Shown here piece after piece: positions 24,800 through 33,068 of a DNA stretch of 64,000 bases. The notes under the pieces were generated by a model. It saw only the letters and a list, made by a program, of their open reading frames with translations. It was not told the DNA's origin and did not search any database. Every line of letters starts with the position of its first letter. The first letter of the stretch is position 1. The position numbers and the translations under genes were made by a program. This DNA is from DASUPK01 sp963763955 (GTDB lineage Bacteria > Actinomycetota > Thermoleophilia > Solirubrobacterales > 70-9): the NCBI GenBank assembly GCA_963763955.1, contig CAVXQP010000009.1, forward strand, positions 186,001 through 250,000. The letters run 5' to 3'.

Positions 24800-25297
24800 A
24801 TGCCCGACAAGGAGCTGGTCACCTGTCTCTGGTTCGACACCGAGGGCGAGGCCGCGGCGAAGCACTACACGAGCATCTTCAAGGACTCGAAGCTGGGCCG
24901 GATCGTCCCCTATGGCGAGGCCGGCAGGCGCAACGCCGACATGACGATGCTCGTCGAGTTCGAGCTCAACGGCCAGAAGTTCATCGCGCTCAACGGCGGC
25001 CCGCAGTTCCAGCACAGCGAGGCGATCTCATTCCAGATCCCCTGCGCTGACCAGGACGAGGTCGACTACTACTGGGATCGCCTCACGGAAGGCGGGGACG
25101 AGGGGCCCTGCGGCTGGCTGCACGACAAGTTCGGTGTCTCCTGGCAGGTCGTCCCCACCAGGGTGATCGAGCTGATGGGCGATCCCGATCCGGAGCGGGC
25201 GAAGCGCGCGAGCGAGGCCGTTTACTCGACGATGGGGAAGATCGAAATCGCCCGGATCGAGGCGGCCGCCTCCGGCGAACCAGCCCCGGCAGGCTGA
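24800..25297 (+). CDS. VOC family protein (PhnB-like)
   Basis: A 165-residue glyoxalase-fold protein of the PhnB group, often labelled 3-demethylubiquinone methyltransferase-like. It has LVTCLWFDTEGEAAAKHYTS at the N terminus, EFELNGQKFIALNGGPQF (residues about 53-70) and CGWLHDKFGVSWQVVP. The fold binds a metal in enzymes or a drug in resistance proteins. GGAGGAG six bases before the ATG decides the start. It is convergent with the next gene, 4 bases apart. Confidence 0.87.
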   Translation: MPDKELVTCLWFDTEGEAAAKHYTSIFKDSKLGRIVPYGEAGRRNADMTMLVEFELNGQKFIALNGGPQFQHSEAISFQIPCADQDEVDYYWDRLTEGGDEGPCGWLHDKFGVSWQVVPTRVIELMGDPDPERAKRASEAVYSTMGKIEIARIEAAASGEPAPAG

Positions 25298-25301
25298 CCG
25301 C

Positions 25302-25988
25302 TCAGGAGCCGATCTTCGGAGGGAACGGCTCCAGACCCGCGTTCCAGGGGCCTGGCTTGTAAATGTCGAGGTTGTTCTCCTCCATCTCGCGATGGAGCCT
25401 CTCGAAGATGCCGCCCGCCGAGTGAAGCGCCTCCTTCAGTTCCTCCTTGGAGCGTTCGCGCAGCCGCCAATGGAAGAAGAGCTGCTGCTCGGTGATTCCA
25501 AAGTCGAGGTCTGCCGGAGTCCGGGTGATCCAGTCGATGAAGGCGGGGCTGAACAGCTCGCGCAGGGCCACCGGATCGTGGTCGCGCGGAACGGTGGCGA
25601 TGAAGCGCTTGTTGAAGTCGACGCTCTCGAACTCGACTCTGCGCCTGGAGTGCTTGTCGAGCGTGTCCCCGGCTGTGCGCTCGATCGACTCGACGTCGAA
25701 CACCGGGACGACGGTGGCCAGGTCAGGCATGTGCGACTTGACCAGCAAAGCGGCCGGCAGGATCGCCTTGCGACCGAAACCGCCCTCCTCGTGCTCGTCC
25801 GCGTCGCAGGATGAGCCGAAGAACCCATCGCTGAGCTCACCCGTGAGCTTGTTCGTCCCGCCGGGGCAGAGGGCGACCGGTCCGTCCTTGGGGTTGATCC
25901 CGCCGATCGGCTCGTACTCGAGGCCGCGCTCGGACGCCAGGCCTTTGACGATCTCCGCCCACTGCTCCGCGTCAGCCTTGGCGCTCAA
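25302..25988 (-). CDS. Hypothetical protein, DUF3137-like
   Basis: A 228-residue soluble protein I do not recognise with certainty. The segment ESVDFNKRFIATVPRDHDPV followed by LRELFSPAFIDWI resembles DUF3137-type proteins (FNxxFxV...D...A..LLxPxxxxxL). It has three cysteines in the first third (LCPGGTNK, GSSCDADEHEEGG). The TTG start overlaps the stop of the SCP2-like gene by four bases, so the two are translationally coupled and probably act together. Confidence 0.72.
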   Translation of the reverse strand: MSAKADAEQWAEIVKGLASERGLEYEPIGGINPKDGPVALCPGGTNKLTGELSDGFFGSSCDADEHEEGGFGRKAILPAALLVKSHMPDLATVVPVFDVESIERTAGDTLDKHSRRRVEFESVDFNKRFIATVPRDHDPVALRELFSPAFIDWITRTPADLDFGITEQQLFFHWRLRERSKEELKEALHSAGGIFERLHREMEENNLDIYKPGPWNAGLEPFPPKIGS

Positions 25989-26404
25989 TCGACGTCGACC
26001 AGGTCCTCGCGGCCGTCGGCCTCGAGCTGCGCCTTGTAGCGGGGATAGACCGGCTTGGTCAGCGGGACCAGCTTCAGGATCTTGGCCACCGGGCCGCTGG
26101 CCTTGATCTGCCCGCGTGCGAGCGCCACCGGCACGTTCACCCTGCCGAGCCAGAAGAGGTGGGCGGTGTCCGCCTCCATGCTCATCACCACCTCGGGCTC
26201 CATCTCGGTCTCGCCGAAATCGACGTCGCTGGGCTCGTCCTCCATCAGCCGCACGGTGATCGGCGAGTCCGGGTCGCGATGGGCGTACTGGACGATCGTG
26301 TTCGCCTGGCGGAACTTCGGCCCCAGCTCCTCGTCGGCGGCCAGCCCGACGAACAGCTTGCCGATCGTGTCGTAGACCTCCTGGGCGTTGTTGAAGTACG
26401 CCAT
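25985..26404 (-). CDS. SCP2 sterol/lipid-binding domain protein
   Basis: A 139-residue protein resembling the sterol carrier protein 2 fold. The C-terminal LFWLGRVNVPVALARGQIKA and GPVAKILKLVPLTKPV match the SCP2 lipid-tunnel helices. It would bind acyl chains or sterol-like lipids in the cytoplasm. TAGGAT lies seven bases before the ATG on the reverse strand. It is divergent from a GMC oxidoreductase of cholesterol-oxidase type with a 61-base gap, and overlaps the DUF3137-like gene, suggesting a lipid-handling group. Confidence 0.75.
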   Translation of the reverse strand: MAYFNNAQEVYDTIGKLFVGLAADEELGPKFRQANTIVQYAHRDPDSPITVRLMEDEPSDVDFGETEMEPEVVMSMEADTAHLFWLGRVNVPVALARGQIKASGPVAKILKLVPLTKPVYPRYKAQLEADGREDLVDVD

Positions 26405-26451
26405 CGGGACGATCCTAGTTGCGTAGGCGATTCGGCAGCGTGAGCGAGCAC

Positions 26452-26457
26452 TAATGT
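26452..26457 (+). promoter_or_regulatory. -10-like hexamer for leaderless GMC gene
   Basis: TAATGT ends eight bases before GTG 26466, the same arrangement as at 11320-11334. The in-frame ATG at 26454 lies inside it. Confidence 0.5.
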
Positions 26458-26465
26458 CTCCCTGC

Positions 26466-28112
26466 GTGGCACGGACCCATGACTTCGACTGGATCGTGAT
26501 CGGCTCCGGCTTCGGCGGATCCGTCTCGGCCCTCCGTCTCGCCGAGAAGGGCTACCGGGTGGCGATCCTCGAATGCGGCCGCCGCTACCGGGACGAGGAC
26601 TACGCAAAGTCCGCCTGGAACCTCCGCCGGTACTTCTGGATGCCGAAGCTGGGGCTCCGGGGGGTCTTCCGGATGACGATCTTCAGGGATGTCTTCATCG
26701 TGTCCGGGTCTGGCGTCGGCGGCGGAAGCCTCGGATACGCCAACACCCTCTACCGAGCCCGCCCGAGCTTCTTCACGGACCCGCAATGGGGCGAACTGGC
26801 CGACTGGGAGCGCGAGCTCCAGCCCCACTACGACACCGCCGAGCGGATGCTCGGGGTGACGTCCTACGAGGGCGTGGGACCGGCCGACGAGCTGCTGCGG
26901 GAATACGGCGAGGAGATCGGGGTCGGCGACACGTTCAAGCCGACCCGGGTCGGTGCTTTTTTCGGCGAGCCCGGCAAGGAGGTCGAGGACCCTTACTTCG
27001 GCGGCGAGGGGCCCCGGCGGAGCGGCTGCATTCGTTGCGGCAGCTGCATGATCGGCTGCCGCCACGGGGCCAAGAACACGCTGGTGAAGAACTACCTCTG
27101 GTTCGCCGAGAAGCTCGGCGTCACCGTGATCCCCAACCGGATGGTCACCGATGTGCGGCCCACCGGCGCTGGAGACGGCAGCGAGGGCTACGCGGTTGCC
27201 AGCCGCCGCTCAGGGGCTTGGCTCAGCCGCAAGGACGCCCGGACCCTGACCGCGCGCGGGGTCGTCGTGGCCGCGGGAGCCCTCGGCTCCAACAAGCTGC
27301 TCGCCGACTGCCGGCACCGCGGCTCCCTCCCGCGCCTTCCGGACCGGATCGGCCACGTCGTCCGGACGAACTCGGAGTCAGTCCAGACCGTCACCGTTCC
27401 CAACGATGATCGGGACTTCGCCAAGTCGGTCGCGATCACTTCGAGCATCTACCCGGACCCCGACACGCACATCGAGGTGGTCACCTACGGCCACGGCGGG
27501 GATGCGATGAGCGGGCTCTTCACGGCGGCGGCTGGTCCGGGCACGAGGGTGACCCGGCCGCTCAAGTGGATCGCAGCGCTGCTCAGGCACCCCCTCCGCT
27601 CGCTTCGCCTGCTCTGGCCGTTCGGCTGGTCGCGGCGCACGATCATCCTCCTGGTCATGCAGACCACCGACGCCGCCATGCGGCTGATCCCGAAGCGAAG
27701 GCTCCTAGGACGGGGCATACGGCTGCAGACCGAGCAGGATCCCGAGCGTCCGAACCCGATCTACCTGCCGGCGGCGGCCCGAGTCGCGGAATGGTTCGCA
27801 AAACGGACGGGCGGTGCGGAGCAGTCGGCGCTCACCGAGGCGATCTTCAACATCCCGACGACGGCCCACATCCTGGGAGGCGCCGTGATCGGGGACTCTC
27901 CCGAACACGGTGTGGTAGATGCCCGCAACCGCGTCTTCGGCTACCAGAACCTGATGGTCTGCGACGGAGCGGCGATCCCCGCCAACCCCGGCGTCAACCC
28001 GAGCCTGACGATCACCGCGCTCGCGGAGCACGCGATGGCGCAGGTGGAGCCGAAGGACGACGGGGCGCCGCCCCGGCTGCCCGAGGCGGCGCGCGCCGCC
28101 AACGCGAGCGGC

Positions 28113-28130
<18 letters not shown>
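26466..28130 (+). CDS. GMC family FAD oxidoreductase, cholesterol oxidase-like
   Basis: A 554-residue flavoprotein. The FAD motif GSGFGGSVSALRLAEKG is at residues 13-29, GVGGGSLGYANTLY follows near residue 84, and the C-terminal AHILGGAVIGDSPEHGVVDA and CDGAAIPANPGVNPSLTI complete the GMC fold. Four cysteines, CIRCGSCMIGC (about residues 188-198), resemble a 4Fe-4S site and are also found in the mycobacterial ChoD group. It probably oxidises a sterol-like or other hydroxyl group. The last 18 bases overlap the convergent superoxide dismutase gene. Confidence 0.9.
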
Positions 28131-28718
<588 letters not shown>

Positions 28719-28805
28719 CTGACCTCCTTAGGTCTGGGTGGGGTGGCGTGACCAACCTACTCGGCGGCCGCAAACGCCGCCGCCGGATCCACGGTCAGGG
28801 GCTTC

Positions 28806-28811
28806 TAATCT
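28806..28811 (+). promoter_or_regulatory. -10-like hexamer for leaderless TVP38 gene
   Basis: TAATCT ends seven bases before GTG 28819 with no ribosome site. Confidence 0.45.
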
Positions 28812-28818
28812 AACGGTC

Positions 28819-29523
28819 GTGCACCGCGGGCCGCCCGGCGGAGGGACATGGACCGGCGTTGCCGTGACGGTCGCCGGCGTGCTGATCGGGGTCGCGGTGG
28901 CGCTGGCGATCCCCTCCCTGCGCGGGGCGATGAGCGACGCGATCCACGGGGACACCGCCTCGGTGCGTCAGGACCTGAACGGGAACCTTGCGGGAGTTCT
29001 GCTCGTCGTCTGGCTGGCGATGGTGCACGTGATCGTCTGGTACCCGGCTGAGATCCTGGACGCGGCGGCCGGCTATGTCTTCGGCTTCGGCGTCGGCTTT
29101 CCCCTGGTGCTCGGCTCCTGGGTCCTGTCGGGCCTTGCCTCGTATGCCGTCGGCAGAAATTTCGCCCGCCCGCTCCTCTACCGGATAGCCGGGCAAGAGC
29201 GATTCGAGCGCCTCGAGCGCCTGGTGCACCGCGGCGGCGCGCCCTTCCTGCTGGGAGTCCGCCTGATTCCGATCATGCCCTTCAGCCTGATGGGATACGT
29301 CTGCGGCGCCGCCCGCATTCCTCTGTGGCGCTTCACCTGGACGACCGCGATCGGGTACGCCCCGCTCACCGCCTATTTCACCTACGTGGGGAGCAGGCTG
29401 GAGGGGTTCTCCGCCGAGGACCCGATCGTGTGGATCGGCGGCATCGTGCTGATCGTCTGCATCTTCGGCGTGCGGTTCATCCTGCCCAGCACCACGGCCA
29501 CCGACTCGGCGAGCGGCAAGTGA
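28819..29523 (+). CDS. TVP38/TMEM64 (VTT domain) membrane protein
   Basis: A 234-residue integral membrane protein of the DedA/VTT superfamily, which is linked to lipid scrambling and membrane homeostasis. The core is AAGYVFGFGVGFPLVLGSW (near residue 80), the conserved Arg helix FLLGVRLIPIMPFSLMGYVCGAA and the final SRLEG. About six hydrophobic segments are visible. GTG 28819 is chosen because TAATCT lies seven bases upstream; the 27 residues encoded before it are low-complexity. It ends four bases from the convergent NTF2-like gene. Confidence 0.85.
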   Translation: MHRGPPGGGTWTGVAVTVAGVLIGVAVALAIPSLRGAMSDAIHGDTASVRQDLNGNLAGVLLVVWLAMVHVIVWYPAEILDAAAGYVFGFGVGFPLVLGSWVLSGLASYAVGRNFARPLLYRIAGQERFERLERLVHRGGAPFLLGVRLIPIMPFSLMGYVCGAARIPLWRFTWTTAIGYAPLTAYFTYVGSRLEGFSAEDPIVWIGGIVLIVCIFGVRFILPSTTATDSASGK

Positions 29524-29527
29524 GCGG

Positions 29528-29992
29528 CTAGTCCTGCTCCCGGAACTCGGCGAGGTCTTCCCGGGCCCGGCGCTGGACCATCGCGCTCAGCGGCGGCAGT
29601 CCCAGGACCAGCCCCGCCGGCCCGAGTGCCTGCCGTGCCCATCCCCAGAACGAGAAGGAATCGTCGTGCTCCGCGATGCGCCCGTCGTGGAAGCGGAAGG
29701 CGGCCTGGACCTCGTTCACCACCGGCCTGCCCGTGCGCGTGAAGGTGTAGTGGGCGATCCAGCGGGCGGACCCGGTATCCGCCACCGCCTCGTGCTCAGC
29801 GAGCTCGACACGCAGATCCTCGGCCCGGCCCGTCAGCATCCGCCACATGTCGCCGGCCTCGTCGCCGGTCAGCTCGCCGAATGCCGGGTCGTGGAAGCGG
29901 CCGTCTGGCTCATAGAGCTTCGCCATCGACTCCCCGTCGTGGCGATTCATCGCCTCGTATAGATCGCGGATCAGCTTGGCGTTGTCGGCCAC
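29528..29992 (-). CDS. Nuclear transport factor 2-like (SnoaL) protein
   Basis: A 154-residue alpha-beta barrel of the SnoaL/NTF2 fold, beginning NAKLIRDLYEAMNRHDGESM and with ARWIAHYTFTRTGRPV and FRFHDGRIAEHDDSFSFWGW. Such domains isomerise or hydrate small molecules or only bind them. It lies outside the accessory region and is not close in sequence to the SnoaL paralogues at 34-48 kb, which end in LEAAGL. Its 3' extension (VLGLPPLSAMVQRRARED) is unlike them. Confidence 0.8.
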   Translation of the reverse strand: MADNAKLIRDLYEAMNRHDGESMAKLYEPDGRFHDPAFGELTGDEAGDMWRMLTGRAEDLRVELAEHEAVADTGSARWIAHYTFTRTGRPVVNEVQAAFRFHDGRIAEHDDSFSFWGWARQALGPAGLVLGLPPLSAMVQRRAREDLAEFREQD

Positions 29993-30052
29993 TCGCCAAC
30001 GCTATCCGCTGGGGCCGCCCGCCGGGCAAGACGCCTCTATCCTTCTGCCCCT

Positions 30053-30126
30053 CGGGGCGTGGCGCAGCCTGGTAGCGCGCACCGTTCGGGTCGGTGAGGT
30101 CCCCGGTTCAAATCCGGGCGCCCCGA
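30053..30126 (+). tRNA. tRNA-Pro (anticodon CGG)
   Basis: The 74-base gene folds fully: acceptor CGGGGCG (30053-30059) with CGCCCCG (30119-30125) and discriminator A; D arm GGCGCAGCCTGGTAGCGC; anticodon stem CACCG/CGGTG with loop TTCGGGT, so anticodon CGG followed by G37; T arm CCCGG-TTCAAAT-CCGGG. CCA is not encoded. It is at the left edge of the accessory region and could be its integration site. Confidence 0.95.
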
Positions 30127-30367
30127 TAACACGATTGGCGCGGGAGGGGGTGCAGTGGGGTGAACGTGCAAATTCCCCCCTGCATAAGCCCCCTCCCAGC
30201 GCCATGCAAAGGGATGCAGGGGGGTGCACCGGCCCACGCCTGATCCGGTGCCGCGGGTCCGGAACGCGCCACGCGGCTGCCACACGAACCGCTGACGGCT
30301 GCCACACGGGAGGCGCGATCGGATAGCCGCGCAGGCCCGGTAGCCCGGATCGAAAGGCGTGGCCCGC
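30127..30367. other. Non-coding stretch with palindromes after tRNA-Pro
   Basis: I see no gene here. A long imperfect palindrome spans 30137-30203 (GGCGCGGGAGGGGG against CCCCCTCCCAGCGCC), a hairpin GCACCGG/CCGGTGC spans 30226-30251, and GGCTGCCACACG occurs twice about 25 bases apart near 30273-30310. Open frames across the tRNA are chance. Confidence 0.6.
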
Positions 30368-30613
30368 CTAGCCGCCACCAGCCAACCAGTACCAGGACTC
30401 GCTCATCCCTTGCCCGCGTGTCAAATGGACCGAGCCTCGGCGGGCCTCGTAAGCCCCTTTGGGCAGACGCACCGAGGACAGCGCCCCACGTAGGTCGAGG
30501 ATCAAGGTGATCGAGTCCACCGTGGCCGCCGTGATCAGGCGATCGGGGGGGAGCGTTTGTAGGCCGACGAGGTGTGGTGCTTTCGCCCAGCTACGAGGGA
30601 CTTTGCGCGGCAC
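30368..30613 (-). CDS. Possible small hypothetical protein
   Basis: An 81-codon frame from GTG with a plausible protein-like composition (LVGLQTLPPDRLITAATVDS, ILDLRGALSSVRLPKGAYEA). No ribosome site or match to a known family is seen. It could be a decayed regulator or chance. Codon use is less GC-biased than in the flanking core genes. Confidence 0.3.
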   Translation of the reverse strand: MPRKVPRSWAKAPHLVGLQTLPPDRLITAATVDSITLILDLRGALSSVRLPKGAYEARRGSVHLTRGQGMSESWYWLAGGG

Positions 30614-30867
30614 ACCGAGGCTGACAACCCCGATGACCTCCCGAGACCCGACCGGAGTTCATTCAAAAGGGGTGGAGTTCCTTTGGAGCTCCCCTCTTCC
30701 CAACCCTCAAACCCTCCCGGAGTCCTACGAAAGCAACGTCAACAACACCCACGACATCGACCAAGGAGAAATGCTCAAGGGGAGGGTCGCAAGCGCCGCG
30801 GCTCACGCCCACTGACCGACTTGACTCGCTGTACACACGAACCAGGTTTTGACGGAGGAGATTCACC

Positions 30868-31068
30868 ATGAGCAAAGGCCAGTGGCAGAAGGGCAAGATC
30901 ACCGGGGACCAGGAAATCCTCTCGCGAGACGAGGCTCTCCGCATCCTCTCCGAGCAGGCGAAAAACGGCTCGGTGACCGCCGCCGTCGCGCTCGAGCGGG
31001 CGCTTCGGACGAAGCCAACGGCGGAAGAAAACGTGGACGATGAGCTCGCCCACATCCTGGGCCAGTGA
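30868..31068 (+). CDS. Small hypothetical protein (66 residues)
   Basis: ATG 30868 has GGAGGAG ten bases upstream. The protein is hydrophilic and helical (DEALRILSEQAKNGSVTAAVALERALRTK), which recalls small phage terminase or HTH-like proteins but no firm family can be named. A 741-base stretch without a clear gene precedes it. Confidence 0.55.
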   Translation: MSKGQWQKGKITGDQEILSRDEALRILSEQAKNGSVTAAVALERALRTKPTAEENVDDELAHILGQ

Positions 31069-31084
31069 CCGGTCGTAGCAACCG

Positions 31085-31128
31085 CCGCTTTCTATGCAAA
31101 GCGGATAGCCGCTTTTCGTCCAAAGCGG
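31085..31128. repeat. REP-like tandem hairpin, archetype copy
   Basis: Two perfect hairpins follow each other: CCGCTTT-CTATGC-AAAGCGG (31085-31104), the spacer ATAG, and CCGCTTT-TCGTCC-AAAGCGG (31109-31128). Each has a seven-pair stem and a six-base loop. Related, partly decayed or interrupted copies lie at 32804, 34430, 36531, 45472, 46101, 47457, 49308, 51430 and 52916, all between genes. The rest of 31129-31389 shows no gene. Confidence 0.8.
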
Positions 31129-31389
31129 CTATTTGCAGAGCCCGGCTCCTGCTCGGCGAGGTCGTGGCACTCGCTCAGGTCGGTCTCGGTATTGAACAGC
31201 TCCATCGGCCACGGCGTATCGACCGAGGCTCGGGCATGTCCCTTTTGGTTTAGGAGATGGCGATCGACCTCGGAGAGCGGCTTGGATCGACCTGCGGATC
31301 CAACCCGTCGGCGAGATTGAGCACCGTGTGCAACTGGCTGTACAGCAACTTCGTCGCCGGTCGATTCATTGAAGAGGGAGACTCTGAAC

Positions 31390-32658
31390 GTGGCTGTTCT
31401 GAGGTCGGAGGTCGCTTCGACGGAGCTGTTCCCACTGGCTGTCGCGCTCGGGATTGGACTGATGCTCGGGGTCGAGCGCGAGAGGCAAAAGGGCGAAGGC
31501 CCCGCCCGAGCGCCGGCGGGCATCCGCACATTCGCACTTGTCGCGCTGCTCGGGGGGTTGGCGGACCGCGTCGGAGAGGTCGCGGTGGTGGCGGTGGTGG
31601 GGGGTTTTGTTGGCCTCGCGGCGGTGGCGGGATACCTGCTGAGCGACAGCGACGACCCTGGAATGACGACCGAGGTCGCGCTGATGGTCGCCTTCCTGCT
31701 CGGGGCGCTCGCCCAGCAGGACACGGCGGCGGCGGCGGCGTTGGCGGTGGGGGTGGCGCTCGTGCTCGCCCACCGGGAGCGTATTCACCACCTCGTGCGC
31801 GAGACCCTCTCCGAGCAGGAGGTCCACGACGGCCTCCTGATGGCGGCCGCCGCTTTGATCATCTTGCCGCTGGTGCCCCACAAGGGCGTCGGTCCGAATC
31901 AGTCGCTGAACCCGTTCGTCGTCTGGCAGCTCGTCGTGATCGTGATGGCGGTGCAGGGCGTCGGATACGTCGCGTTACGGATCATTGGTCCCCGGTTCGG
32001 ACTTCTGCTGAGCGGCTTCATATCCGGGTTCGTGTCGAGCACCGCGACGGTGGCGATGATGGGCTCCCGCGCCGCCGACGAGCCGAAGCTGCTACGACCG
32101 GCGGTCGGGGCCGCGGTTGTTTCGACGGTGGCTACGATCATCCTGCTCGCGATCGTGCTCGGAGCGACCAGCGTTGCGACCCTGAAGGAGGTCGCGCTTC
32201 CGCTCGCCCTGGCCGGCGTCGCCGCCGGGGGATACGCCGCGATCGTCACGGCAAGAGTAATCCGGGCACCTCCGCCGGACCACTTCGATCGAGGTCGCGC
32301 CTTCGACTTCAAGACCGCTCTGATCCTTGCCGGTACGGTTTCGCTGGTGCTGGTGGTCGCCGGAGCGCTCAACCAGGCGCTCGGAGTGCGTGGCGTGACC
32401 CTGGGCGCGGCGATCGCCGGCTTCGCCGACTCGCAGTCGGCCGCGGTCTCGGCGTCCTCGCTCGCCGCTGGGGGGAAGATCTCGGCAGCTGAGGCGGTGG
32501 TCCCGGTGCTGGCGGCACTGACGACGAACACGGTGACCAAGGCTGTGCTCGCCTATACGATGGGCGGCTGGCACTACGCGGCCGAGGTCTGGCTCGGGCT
32601 AGCGCTGGTCGTCGGCGGTGCCTGGGGTGGGTGGGCGCTCGTCCAGGTTCTCGCTTGA
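31390..32658 (+). CDS. MgtC/SapB family membrane protein with DUF4010 domain
   Basis: A 422-residue integral membrane protein. The N-terminal MgtC/SapB-like part contains GIGLMLGVERERQKGEGPAR and AGIRTFALVALLGGLA; the C-terminal DUF4010 part contains FISGFVSSTATVAMMG and GFADSQSAAVSASSLAAGG. About a dozen hydrophobic segments are present. Role is unknown; MgtC relates to magnesium-limited survival. GTG 31390 is used because AGGGAG lies nine bases upstream; a TTG at 31369 is also in frame. The valine-alanine repeats near residues 60-130 make this part low complexity. Confidence 0.87.
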   Translation: MAVLRSEVASTELFPLAVALGIGLMLGVERERQKGEGPARAPAGIRTFALVALLGGLADRVGEVAVVAVVGGFVGLAAVAGYLLSDSDDPGMTTEVALMVAFLLGALAQQDTAAAAALAVGVALVLAHRERIHHLVRETLSEQEVHDGLLMAAAALIILPLVPHKGVGPNQSLNPFVVWQLVVIVMAVQGVGYVALRIIGPRFGLLLSGFISGFVSSTATVAMMGSRAADEPKLLRPAVGAAVVSTVATIILLAIVLGATSVATLKEVALPLALAGVAAGGYAAIVTARVIRAPPPDHFDRGRAFDFKTALILAGTVSLVLVVAGALNQALGVRGVTLGAAIAGFADSQSAAVSASSLAAGGKISAAEAVVPVLAALTTNTVTKAVLAYTMGGWHYAAEVWLGLALVVGGAWGGWALVQVLA

Positions 32659-32803
32659 GCTTGCGAGACTTCCAAGGTTCCCAGACACCTCGGGAATCCG
32701 CCGAACTCACCACTGCCCGGCACTGTGAGCCCGATTACCCCAGAATTACGCGCCGCCGCCCAGCCAGCACATCATTCGGAAGGGGTGAAACCCAGTGCCC
32801 TTT

Positions 32804-32831
32804 TCCATGCAAGGCGGATAGCCGCTTTTCG
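32804..32831. repeat. REP-like hairpin, left half interrupted by IS110
   Basis: TCCATGCAAGGCGGATAGCC followed by GCTTTTCG matches the archetype up to the second loop, then changes to unrelated sequence at 32832. The missing TCCAAAAGCGG half is at 34433 after the insertion sequence. Confidence 0.7.
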
Positions 32832-33068
32832 GGAGACGAAAATAACTCCCGGAAGCTGACGTCCGGTCCTGACCCTACGGTCGGCTCACCGGGACAGGGG
32901 CTTCCTGGGAGAACGCAGGCTGGGTAGGCCGGTTCTTGGACGATGGGCTCAGAGCCCGGGCTTTTCGGTGGCCGCCCCTGCGACTTGTCCGGTTGCGCTC
33001 CGAGCGCGAATGCGTCGATGTCGTTTGCCCACCGCGTTCTCCCGTTCGTTCAAAGCGAGGAGGAGCAA
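32832..33068 (+). ncRNA. Candidate bridge RNA region of IS110 element
   Basis: The 237-base non-coding left end is rich in short inverted repeats (for example CCGGTCCTGACC and GGGCTCAGAGCCC). In IS110-group elements the bridge RNA that guides target and donor choice is transcribed from here. Bases 33048-33059 (TCGTTCAAAGCG) resemble the right target half TCGTCCAAAAGCG and could be a guide. The boundaries and fold are not established. Confidence 0.35.

Noticed and set aside
30037..30378. Reverse-strand frames across tRNA-Pro
   Set aside because: They run over a fully folded tRNA gene and are Arg/Pro-rich.
31085..31128. CRISPR array made of the hairpin repeats
   Set aside because: Copies are scattered over 22 kb with genes between them, spacers are not uniform and no cas gene is present.
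31257..32492. 411-codon forward frame overlapping the MgtC/DUF4010 gene
   Set aside because: It is a different frame from the membrane protein and is Gly/Arg-rich shadow sequence.
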